Origin: Segetibacter sp. 3557_3
GTDB taxonomy: Bacteria > Bacteroidota > Bacteroidia > Chitinophagales > Chitinophagaceae
Length of the DNA: 64,000 nucleotides
Direction: 5' to 3'
NCBI RefSeq assembly: GCF_004354985.1
Contig: NZ_SMSK01000025.1
Location: 1 to 64,000, forward strand
In this document: piece after piece, positions 1 to 8,090 of the stretch
Layout of the letters: every line of letters starts with the position of its first letter
How positions within the stretch are numbered: the stretch's first letter is position 1
The notes under the pieces: generated by a model
What the model saw: only the letters and a program-made list of their open reading frames with translations
What the model was told of the DNA's origin: nothing
Database searches by the model: none
Translations under genes and position numbers: made by a program

Positions 1-2
1 CT

Positions 3-1052
3 TTAGCTGAGTGCGTAGCTCAAGTTCCGCGCCTGTTGATTGGTCAACCAATCAGCACCTTTTTGGAAGATCAAAAAATCTCGGTGAATGCTCATTTCTG
101 TACTGAAATTATTCCGGCTTTGACCTTCGTATATGATTTAGTTCATGGTGTATATTCTGCTGATCTCATCGATATTTGTGTTCGAGACTTACATACTGCA
201 GGACGTACATGGATAATGCCGGAAGGTTTAATCAATGCTGGGGCGATTCTCATTGCTGATGCAGGGACGCCAGCTTTTCCGACGACCGACAGCGCCGTCA
301 GTCCGCGAGTCTACCGATATGGTGTTAATTGCAAGGTGGCAGGATCCGTTGACACATCTATTCTTTCTGATCTATCTTATGTGCATAGAACGCGTCGAGA
401 CATTGCAGCAACGGGATTTTACGCCGAGCGCAAGTGCATTGCAGATGCAATGCTTGACAAGGCTCTGCGCCTTCTTGAACAGCTATCTCCTACGGAACTA
501 GAACGCCCGTGTTTCTCACGAAGGGAGTTGCTCAAGATTGGTGATGATGAATTCCTTGATCTTTTGGAACAAGCAATCGATTCACATAATTTTGCGAGCC
601 ACGACAATATAATACGGAAAATTAGAATAGGGCAGCTTTTCAGCACATTTTTTGTGGTTGACGCCGTGCAAGATGCTACTACCCTCAGGTCTGCTTGGAC
701 GCATATCGGAACCGCACAAGGGCGAAGTAGCGTAGAAGCGGCAATTGCAAAAGATTTGGCTTTAGATGCTTCTGACATCATAGTGAGTCTTCTTCCAGAG
801 GAAATGCAGGGTAAAGTCCCCACTACTCTTGTCAGCTTGAAGACAGATGATTGGCGTCCTCTGAATACTTTAAGCCAAGACACTTGCTTAATTACCGACA
901 TGATGACTTTGAATGAAAGCTATGCAGATTTGAGAAAAATGTTTTTCTTGGTAAATCCGCATAGCCAATTTGATCGGTCAGTTGGTATAGAGGTGTGTCG
1001 TCAGCACTTATCACGTATGGCAGATAGTGGAGGTTTGCAGTATGCCCGATAG
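3..1052 (+). CDS. HD-superfamily phosphohydrolase, 5' end cut off by window
   Basis: The frame is open to the left edge (it reads LAECVAQVPRLLIGQPIS before the first possible TTG start at 36), so this is the C-terminal part of a longer gene of at least 349 codons. The segment DLVHGVYSADLIDICVRDLHTAG resembles the 'xxSGxxxxDrxDyLlRDsxxTG' motif that follows the HD domain in dNTPase/SpoT-like HD phosphohydrolases (COG1078), and FYAERKCIADAMLDKAL resembles the helix after it. The metal-binding H...HD residues would lie upstream, outside the window. Its stop lies 11 bases inside the next gene, which suggests translational coupling. Family assignment is by motif memory only. Function in this locus is unknown; it may hydrolyse a nucleotide or a phosphorylated intermediate handled by the two enzymes downstream (inference). 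Confidence 0.55.
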   Translation, partial: LAECVAQVPRLLIGQPISTFLEDQKISVNAHFCTEIIPALTFVYDLVHGVYSADLIDICVRDLHTAGRTWIMPEGLINAGAILIADAGTPAFPTTDSAVSPRVYRYGVNCKVAGSVDTSILSDLSYVHRTRRDIAATGFYAERKCIADAMLDKALRLLEQLSPTELERPCFSRRELLKIGDDEFLDLLEQAIDSHNFASHDNIIRKIRIGQLFSTFFVVDAVQDATTLRSAWTHIGTAQGRSSVEAAIAKDLALDASDIIVSLLPEEMQGKVPTTLVSLKTDDWRPLNTLSQDTCLITDMMTLNESYADLRKMFFLVNPHSQFDRSVGIEVCRQHLSRMADSGGLQYAR

Positions 1053-2181
1053 CCCGTATTTTAATCCTGTTGTATGGGAATCTCGTGAGTTTTATCGGGA
1101 TGCTGCACCTGCAGCGATAAGCGCCGTAGAGAGGATAATTCAAGCCGGTATATTATCCAACGGCTCAGAAGTAGCAGCTTTCGAGCAGGAAGTCGCCAGT
1201 TTTGTAAACACGAACTATGGAATTGCTGTGAGTTCTTGTACGGTAGGTCTGACACTTGCCGTGAAACTTCTCGCTCCCAGGAAGCGCGTGTTGGTGCCAA
1301 GTTTTACGTTTTGCGCCACAGCCTTGTCCGTATTGTGGAATGAAAGTCAAATTGTTTTCGGCAAGATAGACCCGGAGACTTTTAATTTAGACTTTGAGTG
1401 GGCGAAAAAGATGGTCGCCAATCATCATGTTGATGCAATATTATTCCTCGCCACCGCCGGAAGCGTCGCCGGCTTAGTGCAGTTTCAGGATCTTGCCGAT
1501 TTTTACGGAATCCCATTAATCATCGATGCTGCTGGCGCTCTGGGATCTCATGATGGATCATCACTGCTCAGCTCCAAAGCCAACATAGTGTCTGTTGTAA
1601 GTTTTGCTTCCAAAAAACCCTTGCCTATAGGAGAAGGCGGCATGTTACTTACTAATAATTCGGACATTGCTGACGCGCTCCGAAGATTGCGAGTTTACGG
1701 TTCCATTGACGGCTATTACTGTGTAGAGACTGGACTGAATGGTCGCATGTCCGAGATCAACGCTGCAATAGGGCGTGAGTTCCTCAAGCACTTGCCGGAA
1801 GTGTTGCAAAAGCGGCGAATAGTAGCTATGCGGATTGCCAAAGAAAGTCAATCAATAGTACGTTGGCAGAGGGTCGATTACGCTCAGCAATCCTCATATG
1901 CTGATTTACTGTGCGTAGTGGATCGATTATTACGTCCGATACTACTCGCTTCGTTCAACCAAGCTGGGATCGAAGCTGTGCCATTTTATGACCCACCAGT
2001 TGCGCGTCATCCAGCATTCCGTTTTTCGCAACTCATTTCGCTTTGCGCCGAAGTCAGTGAACAACTTGAGGATCTGGCAGGAACAACGTTTGCTTTTCGT
2101 CCAACTTCAAGTTACACCGATGCACACGCCAAACAGATTATAGGACTATTAAAAAGTCTTACTCCTAATGCACAACGTTGA
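1042..2181 (+). CDS. DegT/DnrJ/EryC1/StrS-family PLP aminotransferase
   Basis: The product is 379 aa, about the usual length for the family. Family features include the early AILSNGSEVAAFEQE block, the small-residue turn AVSSCTVGLTLAVKLL, VLVPSFTFCATALSVLW, the PLP-phenol Asp in PLIIDAAGALGS, and the Schiff-base lysine in SFASKKPLPIGEGGML at about residue 190, followed by RLRVYGSIDGYY and MSEINAAIG. Such enzymes put amino groups on sugars for surface glycans or secondary metabolites. The ATG at 1042 is preferred over GTG 1027 because a GGAGG box lies 9 bases upstream (1028-1032). Such a strong Shine-Dalgarno is uncommon in Bacteroidota and hints at foreign origin. It overlaps the HD gene by 11 bases. 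Family is fairly certain; substrate is unknown. Confidence 0.85.
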   Translation: MPDSPYFNPVVWESREFYRDAAPAAISAVERIIQAGILSNGSEVAAFEQEVASFVNTNYGIAVSSCTVGLTLAVKLLAPRKRVLVPSFTFCATALSVLWNESQIVFGKIDPETFNLDFEWAKKMVANHHVDAILFLATAGSVAGLVQFQDLADFYGIPLIIDAAGALGSHDGSSLLSSKANIVSVVSFASKKPLPIGEGGMLLTNNSDIADALRRLRVYGSIDGYYCVETGLNGRMSEINAAIGREFLKHLPEVLQKRRIVAMRIAKESQSIVRWQRVDYAQQSSYADLLCVVDRLLRPILLASFNQAGIEAVPFYDPPVARHPAFRFSQLISLCAEVSEQLEDLAGTTFAFRPTSSYTDAHAKQIIGLLKSLTPNAQR

Positions 2182-2251
2182 TTATATTAATTCTATAGCA
2201 CTATCAGTCTCCAAGGTTACTTGATGAGAGTGTTGTCAAAAATCAAATTTC

Positions 2252-3145
2252 ATGTCCAATACTGAGCTTCTTAACCAGCAAGAACTATCTTCATTGCGAA
2301 GTAACGGTTACCTAGTCGTCCGCAAGGCACTTTCTTCTGAGGAGGTTCAAAGCTGTCGGGCCGCAATAGGCGAGTTGTCCGAGGATAGTGCGCTGAGAAA
2401 ACTGCCATATCGCGGTAATGCAGGGAATGCTCGTGACATAAGCATTATAAACGCACTAACCGCATTCCCAGAGTTTATGCCGTTAGTTGATAACGCGCGT
2501 ATTTTCGGCGTAGTGCTGGCTGCGATGGGGCCATATATTCACGTAGTAGGAGCAGAAATTCTCATCCGATTTCCGCACCCGCAGCCACTCCTTCGCATGC
2601 ATACAGACGGCGGACCGTCGTTGCGCGAAATTCTACCTCAGGAAAATTCCAATTGGCTGGCTTTAAAGTGCCAGTTTTTCCTTACTGATTGCCTGGAATT
2701 GAATCGTGCCAACTTCATCGTTGTCCCTGGTAGCCATGTCAATCGCTTTCCAATATCCGCTGAAGAAGTCGACAAAGTCCAAGGCCAACAACTTATGGTT
2801 AATGCTGGAGACGCTGTGTTATTTCCTTGGTCTCTTTGGCACGGTGTAGGACCACACCTAGGTTTGATCTCAAGGCAGAGCCTGATCGTGAAATACGCGC
2901 AACGCTGGGCGCGCCCTCAAGATGATGCAATCGTAAACCTGCAAGCAATTAAGACGGCGCTGTCCCCCAGGCAGACCACACTTCTAATGCCTTTAGATAA
3001 GCACCTCAACGCAGACTTAGGATCATATAAGTGGATGTCCTCAGACTATATTGACGTAATGTATGGCGAAAACTTTTCGACAGTTGCTGAAAAACAATAC
3101 TACAAGGATATAGTCAATTTTGGTACTGATTATTATAAGGAGTAG
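2252..3145 (+). CDS. Phytanoyl-CoA dioxygenase (PhyH)-like Fe(II)/2-oxoglutarate oxygenase
   Basis: The product is 297 aa and begins with the typical LRSNGYLVVRKALSSEEV. The iron-binding facial triad is visible: H117 and D119 in RMHTDGG, and H197 in SLWHGVGPH. R208 in SRQSLIVKY is the expected 2-oxoglutarate-binding arginine. The protein is therefore likely active. PhyH-like enzymes hydroxylate or otherwise oxidise small molecules in secondary metabolism. It lies 70 bases after the DegT gene on the same strand, so the HD protein, aminotransferase and oxygenase may be one biosynthetic unit (inference). There is no signal peptide. The substrate cannot be told from sequence. Confidence 0.85.
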   Translation: MSNTELLNQQELSSLRSNGYLVVRKALSSEEVQSCRAAIGELSEDSALRKLPYRGNAGNARDISIINALTAFPEFMPLVDNARIFGVVLAAMGPYIHVVGAEILIRFPHPQPLLRMHTDGGPSLREILPQENSNWLALKCQFFLTDCLELNRANFIVVPGSHVNRFPISAEEVDKVQGQQLMVNAGDAVLFPWSLWHGVGPHLGLISRQSLIVKYAQRWARPQDDAIVNLQAIKTALSPRQTTLLMPLDKHLNADLGSYKWMSSDYIDVMYGENFSTVAEKQYYKDIVNFGTDYYKE

Positions 3146-3310
3146 AAGATATCATTGTCAATCAGAGAGAATACTCAAAAATCGGCAGGTGGTAGATGTG
3201 TTGAGACAGGCATTTCCATTTCCCGCGTCATTAAATGAGATTGATATTACAGTTAATTATGCTTATATAAAATCATGTAAGTCTTATCGTCTCTTCCAAC
3301 TTTAAAGTTG

Positions 3311-3330
3311 TGTAAGCTCCCCCAAAACAG
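3311..3330. mobile_element. Possible solo IS3-type terminal repeat
   Basis: TGTAAGCTCCCCC at 3311-3323 resembles TGTAGGCTTCCCC at 7040-7052, which sits where the 3' terminal repeat of the broken IS3 element should be. No transposase frame is seen beside it. The rest of the 3146-3468 gap shows only AT-rich sequence with no convincing gene. The match is short, so this is tentative. Confidence 0.25.
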
Positions 3331-3468
3331 TCTGTTTTGAAGTAGACAAAAAGGATTAAATCTAACACCTAAAATATAAAAGGAAGCACATTTGGTCCTT
3401 CCAGATATCAGGCACTCTCAGAGAGTTTGATAATGGAAAAAACAGCCAGAGAAATCACCAGGCAAGCT

Positions 3469-4008
3469 ATGATAACGTTAGCAAATTAAGAAGATTTAAA
3501 TGCTATGGACTTGATTTACAATCAAGCAATTGAAGAAAAACTTACTGCTGACACTATTCCATTCACAAAAGAACATCGACTAAATTGGTTTCGTGAACAC
3601 AACATGTATGTTAATCCCATTTTTGTCTATGATCGGGGCGGGCAAGTAGTGACGTGGATGTCATTTTCCGCATACAGAAAGGGTAGACAAGCGCTACAGA
3701 AAACCGCGGAGATAAGTTACTAGGTAAATAGAGGACTTCGGAGAAAAGGAATTGGAAGTAAACTAATTGAATTTGCCTTGTTAGTTGCGCAGAAATATGA
3801 CTTCTATAATTTCGTTGCAGTAATACTTGAGTGGAATAAACCAAGCATGAAATTGCTTGAGAAGCACAAATTCAAACGATGGGGATTGCTCCCCAGAGTT
3901 GCAGACTTTAATGGAGAGTTGTGTGCACACGTTTATTATGACATAAATCTACAAAATAGGGAAATTGAAGTAAACAAAGGGAACCTTTTATTTACTTGTA
4001 AGTATTGA
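3469..4008 (+). pseudogene. GNAT (phosphinothricin-acetyltransferase-like) pseudogene
   Basis: Read in one frame from ATG 3469, the sequence gives MITLAN, a TAA at 3487-3489, EDLNAMDLIYNQAI, then WFREHNMYVNPIFVYD, a TAG at 3721-3723, and then VNRGLRRKGIGSKLIEFALL and WNKPSMKLLEKHKFKRWGLL. The order matches GNAT enzymes of the PAT/bar type, including the acetyl-CoA loop R-x-x-G-x-G (RRKGIG) and the N-terminal DLxAIxxIYNxAI helix. Two in-frame stops split it, so no full enzyme can be made without readthrough. The two halves stay in frame, so the damage is point substitutions, not indels. The low-GC sequence differs from the GC-richer genes further right. Confidence 0.8.
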
Positions 4009-4120
4009 GCTGTTGAAATAAAAGTCAAATACAGAAAATAGTAAAGAGACGCAGTAAATTAATCAAAGTAAAGTATCCTTAGTTCATAAACGTTTTATTT
4101 ACTTACTCAAATTTTAAATC

Positions 4121-4538
4121 ATGCTTATCGGATATGCAAGAGTTCAACTTTGGATCAAAATGAAAATTTGAAAAGAGATGCACTAAAATCAGCAGGCTGT
4201 CAAAGGATATTTACAGATAAAACGAGCGGTATTGCTGCTCAACGACCTGGTTTAGATAAAATTAAAGATAATCTGCAAAAGGCTGACACACTTGTTGTTT
4301 GGCGATTGGACAGGCTTGGCCGTTCATTAAGGGATTTGATAACTTGCGTTGAACATCTCAGAGTGAAGGTGTCGCGTTGAAAAGTTTACACGTATCTATC
4401 GACACGTCCACGTCTTCAGGTAAACTTGTCTTTCATGTATTTGGAGCGTTAGCAGAGTTTGAACGAAACCTTATCCAAGAACGCACAAAGGCGGGATTAG
4501 AATCTGCAACGAATCACCTGTATATTGGTAAAATATAA
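4121..4538 (+). pseudogene. Serine resolvase/invertase pseudogene
   Basis: ATG 4121 starts MLIGYARV, then loses frame. One frame over it continues LDQNENLKRDALKSAGCQRIF, TDKTSGIAAQRPGLDKIK and LVVWRLDRLGRSLRDLI, and after a second shift near 4365 it reads SEGVALKSL and FGALAEFERNLIQERTKAGLES. These are the catalytic blocks of Tn3/Hin-type serine recombinases. Restoring one base after GTT at about 4144 would give VSTLDQN, so the first lesion hits the catalytic Ser codon itself. The usual C-terminal helix-turn-helix is gone: after ERTKAGLESAT the frame ends in NHLYIGKI. The element it once mobilised is not identifiable. Confidence 0.85.
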
Positions 4539-4540
4539 TT

Positions 4541-4795
4541 TTCCATCTTTAATCGCTACGACTTTGTATAAACCATATATTGCAGTGGCTCCATTAGAAG
4601 TTCTGCCATCCTATGTTACAGAATAAGCTCCTGTACTCTTCATTTCATTAACCAGCACTTTTACCGGCTGCTGTAAGTAATTATAAATCGTAATTCTTAT
4701 CTTTCCTTGTTAGCTAATGTATATTGAATGACAGCTGAACTGGTAATAGGATTTAGTGTTACCTGAAGTGTTATAGACTCTGATGATTTTATCTT
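4541..4795 (-). pseudogene. Remnant of a T9SS C-terminal sorting domain
   Basis: The minus strand reads SITLQVTLNPITSSAVIQYTLANKER, then after a stop/frameshift IRITIYNYLQQPVKVLVNEMKSTGAYSVT, a TAG, and DGRTSNGATAIYGLYKVVAIKDGKLYF. This is the typical beta-sandwich signal at the end of proteins exported by the Bacteroidota type IX (Por) secretion system: NPfxxxtxIxytL, vxvYdxlGqxVxxLvnexxxaGxyxvxWdg, sGxYxxxl. The cargo domain is lost, and the tail carries at least two lesions. It is useful as a taxonomic marker and shows that decay in this region is not limited to mobile genes. Confidence 0.7.
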
Positions 4796-4970
4796 GTTTT
4801 GACTGCGAATTGCCGGATTATCTGCTGCAATAGTTATACAAAATGGCTGAATGTTTCATCAAAGAGAAATGGTAATTTATTCATGCGCCCATTCAATCGA
4901 AATAAAATTAAAAATGAGGCTCATCTTGCATGGGCAATCTGGTATATCATAGAAACCCACTGCATCATCA

Positions 4971-5168
4971 TTATGAAAAGAATTTTGAAGACTGCAAGTT
5001 TTCATCTCTTAAAGCAAAGACACCCTTACCAACCCCGCTATCGGAGACTCCTGCAACTCCCGATTGACCTTCAGAAGTTGTGAGTCCGAGGACACCGTTG
5101 AACAGCGCACTTTCACCAACAAAAGCGGCTTCGCCCGATTGTGTGACTTTGTTTGTGATAGGTGGCAT
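4971..5168 (-). pseudogene. Short fragment with Gly-rich 'SxSGVGxGV' repeat look
   Basis: A 65-codon minus-strand frame reads VGESALFNGVLGLTTSEGQSGVAGVSDSGVGKGVF. The spaced Gly-Val pattern is like that of repetitive surface or hypothetical proteins made of many '(S/T)xSGxGVxG' units, of which this would be a bit over two units. It has an ATG but no clear remainder on either side. It may be a gene fragment or chance; nothing else in 4800-5300 looks coding. Confidence 0.25.
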
Positions 5169-5328
5169 TTGACTTTACTCCTAGATTTCGAGTTTTTGAC
5201 TGTGCGCCAACCTGCCGCGACTGAAGAACTGCTGTTTCACAAGACGTTTGTTTTGCTCCATTCCCTTTCATCTACTGCAACCTAATTAAGATCGGGAGCA
5301 ATTCTTTGCCCTAGCATATATCTCCGCG

Positions 5329-5413
5329 GTCTAACGTTGCTGTTCAGCCGGCGGCAAACTAACTTTGCGGCAACACGAGCAGAACCCAGCAGTCCGTTGC
5401 AAGAGCGTTGTTA
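5329..5413. other. Possible second attC-like site
   Basis: GTCTAAC (5329-5335) followed by GTTGCTGTTCAGCCGG resembles the R''/L'' end of an integron attC, and GCGTTGTTAATC near 5413 could be the other end. The internal pairing is poor, so this is much weaker than the site at 5705. Confidence 0.2.
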
Positions 5414-5704
5414 ATCGGAAACTGCATCGTGATAGCACTGTTATGTCACCCACCCAAATCGCAACGTGATGCGCTAACTCTACACGCCACAGCCTAAGGT
5501 CGTAACTCACCCATTCGGGTAATTTACCGATCGCCTTGCCATACCGGTCGCAGCGATCGCGCTTTGGCTGAGCAGGCGATTGGTTGATCGATATCAACTT
5601 TGTGCTCAGTGAGAACAACTCTGCTGGGTGCACAGCGACGATGAACCGGGTGAGGGGCGGCTCAGCGATGTGAAAACAAGTTCAACCAGCCACTGTGCGT
5701 TGCC

Positions 5705-5806
5705 GGCTAACGCAAAGCTCACCCGCCGCCGCAGTGAAGGGAGTGAAGCCAGGCACGAGCGCAACGACCGGAGCGTAGACGGTCGGGTGCAGCGCCTTGT
5801 TCTGTC
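5705..5806. other. Integron attC-like recombination site
   Basis: GGCTAACGCAAAGCTCACCCG at the left pairs with CGGGTGCAGCGCCTTGTTC at the right. The stem reads GCT-CACCCG against CGGGTG-C-AGC, with one extrahelical base in one arm, an unpaired spacer, and AAC/GTT at the outer ends. This is the R''-spacer-L''...L'-spacer-R' plan of a folded attC, with a GC-rich middle of about 60 bases. R' (GTTCTGT) departs from GTTRRRY. The GC-rich stretch 5300-5850 differs sharply from the AT-rich flanks. No integrase gene is in the window. Confidence 0.5.
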
Positions 5807-5968
5807 GCGGTTAGTTGCTCTCTACTTCAATACTCGGTTGCGATAGTATCGCCACGTTCTTAAGCCCTCCACTTCATTACTTCTGATGTTAACCTAAATG
5901 GAGAAGCTTGGCGGATCAATAATGCCGCACCATGGGTCGGAGAAATCGCAGAAGCGTCATAACTCTAT

Positions 5969-7030
5969 TTAATCGCCATATTTGCGTGGATGACCTAACT
6001 GAACCGAATTAAGAAAGGGGAAGTGTCGCGCTTTTAATTGCGATGCAGGGTCAGAAGGGGGGTTGATGGGTTCGGTAATTATATGGCCAAGCCTCTCAAG
6101 CACAACCGGATCATGTTTCAGTATAACATAGGTGCAGGGTTGAATATGACCGAGACTAAATTTTGCCTTGAAGCGAATGAGGCCGTCCCTGGAATCGGTG
6201 CCTCGTCCTCCTCCAAAGCATATGTGTTTACAATCATCATTCGACTGCTGGCGTTGTATAGCCCTACAAACAGTTGAATAGTAAAGGAGATCAGATGCTC
6301 CCCGATATAGTTTGTTGTCTTCACAACCCACAAACAACATATGTGCCATATTTCCAGAGTAGAGAACACCGGCCATTGCAACTAGCGAACCAGTTGTTCG
6401 GCTTGAAACCCCCAAAAAGTCGAAGCAGGGTAAATCTGCCAGATGGCTAAAATCCTCATGGCGTAAATACCATTTCGGTGCTGCTCCACATCTGTCAAGA
6501 CTATTACTGTACAGAGATGCAAGTGATAAAAGGTCTTCCGCCTTGGGTTTATTAAACCATATATGCTCGAAAGATTTTCTAGCCTTTATTATTTGACGCC
6601 GGCAAGAATTTTCTATAGAAGACAGATATGCATCAGGAGATTTGGGTATGTCAGTAATGGATACCATCTGTCCCGTGTCCAACACGAATTTGCCGGTATC
6701 TTGCAAAATTTTATGTAAACGCCCTACTGGATTTAGCCGCATAAGTTCGCCTATTATACCTTGCGACTTACACCACTCTGAATAAATTATAATAGAATCT
6801 TCAATAAAATCTGAATCAAGAGTGTTAAAATAAGGATCGTGATAGCCCAGCCAAGGCTCCGAAAAGAAGTATCCCCACTGTTCAATCGGTTGAGCAACGC
6901 ATACGTGCGCGAAGAACCGATTTCCATTACGGTAAACGAACCGCCGTGCCATGGAACCATAGGCAACTTTCAAAAACTCAATGTTGAATAGGCCTTGGTC
7001 GCGTAGTATATAATTCTCATACTCTTGCAT
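5969..7030 (-). CDS. FemAB/BioF2-like GNAT acyltransferase
   Basis: The product is 353 aa. The C-terminal half carries the FemAB/GNAT_6 hallmarks: SSIENSCRRQIIKARKSFEH (basic helix), ASLYSNSLDRCGAAPKWYLRHEDF, VAMAGVLYSGNMAHMLFVGCEDN, LYRGASDLLYYSTVCRAI and the terminal HICFGGGRGTDSRDGLIRFKAKFS. Such proteins transfer amino acids or acyl groups to peptidoglycan, exopolysaccharide or lipid precursors; this one has no signal peptide and should be cytosolic. The start is ATG 7028-7030, only 10 bases from the likely end of the IS3 remnant, so the promoter may have been replaced by the insertion. It is one of the few intact genes in the decayed region. The substrate is unknown. Confidence 0.75.
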   Translation of the reverse strand: MQEYENYILRDQGLFNIEFLKVAYGSMARRFVYRNGNRFFAHVCVAQPIEQWGYFFSEPWLGYHDPYFNTLDSDFIEDSIIIYSEWCKSQGIIGELMRLNPVGRLHKILQDTGKFVLDTGQMVSITDIPKSPDAYLSSIENSCRRQIIKARKSFEHIWFNKPKAEDLLSLASLYSNSLDRCGAAPKWYLRHEDFSHLADLPCFDFLGVSSRTTGSLVAMAGVLYSGNMAHMLFVGCEDNKLYRGASDLLYYSTVCRAIQRQQSNDDCKHICFGGGRGTDSRDGLIRFKAKFSLGHIQPCTYVILKHDPVVLERLGHIITEPINPPSDPASQLKARHFPFLNSVQLGHPRKYGD

Positions 7031-7039
7031 AGTTCATAT

Positions 7040-7960
7040 TGTAGGCTTCCCCTTTTTAGTACAGGTTAAAAGTAGAATAATTCAAAGTTAAAGATATTGG
7101 GCGAAGTGAAGCGGAGACGTAGCCGAAGCTGAACGTAGCCCAATAGCTTTTTCATTTTTATTGCGGTACATATTAGGGATAATCCGCCTAGTGCATCATG
7201 TGGCCGGTTTGTGTTATAATCATCAATCCATATCTGGGTTACTTCTCTTACTTCGTCAATATTGTCAAACAAATAAGCATCTAAAATGCTTTGGCGGTAT
7301 GTTTTATTGAACCGTTCAATATAAGCATCTGCGTAGGCTTGCCCGGCTGAATATATTTGAACTCAATTTCGTTTGCCTGGCTCCATAACCTAGAAAGTTT
7401 GGCTATAAATTCAGGCCCGTTATCCATAGGTATCTTTTTAGGTTTGCCATACAGGTTAATTAGATGTTTCAGCACCCATATGACCCGGCTATTTTTTAAA
7501 GAATAATCCGTCTCAATGAACAATACTTCACGATTATAATCATCTATCACATTAAACGACCGGAATTTTGTTCCATTGCTAAGTGCATCGCTCATAAAAT
7601 CTATACTCCAGCTTTGGGTAAAGCGCTCAGGCACTGCCAGTGGCTCTTTTACTCTGGCCAGCAAGCGTCTCTTCACTTTACGTCTTAGTGGTAGTTTCAT
7701 TTGTTTATACACCCTGTGCAACCGCTTATGGTTGATGACAGTGCCTGTATGCCTGATACGGTAATAACACTTCCAAAAACCTTCTACAGGAAGTTGTTGC
7801 GCCAGTTTTTCCAAACTCGTTATTATATCTTCATCGTTTTTTACAGACTGATAACTTAGGCTGCTGCGGCTTAACTTTAATACACGACACGCCTTGCCGA
7901 TGTCTTTAGGCCGCTCTGTTTTTAATGTACTTATTATGCTGCTTTTATCGCAAGGCTTCA
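7040..7960 (-). mobile_element. Truncated, frameshifted IS3-family element (orfB transposase)
   Basis: The minus strand encodes an IS3-type DDE transposase: KACRVLKLSRSSLSYQ, then the HTH_21-like GFWKCYYRIRHTG and HKRLHRVYKQMKL, QSWSIDFMSDAL (first D), KKIPMDNGPEFI (second D) and, one frame over, AYIERFNKTYRQSILDAYLFD (catalytic E) with NTNRPHDALGGLS. A single missing base near 7333 causes the shift, and a second near 7185 garbles the C-terminus. All three catalytic residues survive if the shifts are undone. A terminal repeat candidate, TGTAGGCTTCCCC, starts at 7040. The orfA and the other terminal repeat are absent; upstream sequence (7961-8090) is unrelated. The element is therefore dead and 5'-truncated. 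Confidence 0.85.
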
Positions 7961-8090
7961 GAGCTTTTTTCGAATGGAAGCTACTTGAATTCGAAGTTCA
8001 AAAAGTAAAAAAATTAGCCAAATTGATATTACAACAAAACGCGTCCAGTAGTGTAATACAAACGCGAGTGATTTCTGAAAAATGCAATCT

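Noticed and set aside
3120-3305. 61-aa frame overlapping the end of the PhyH gene
   Set aside because: Wrong phase, no start context, no motif.
5553-5560. GCGATCGC, the cyanobacterial HIP1 octamer
   Set aside because: A single copy in a GC-rich patch can occur by chance; it does not by itself show cyanobacterial origin.
5331-5633. 100-aa minus-strand frame
   Set aside because: No family features, and it lies inside the anomalous GC-rich patch where long frames arise by chance.
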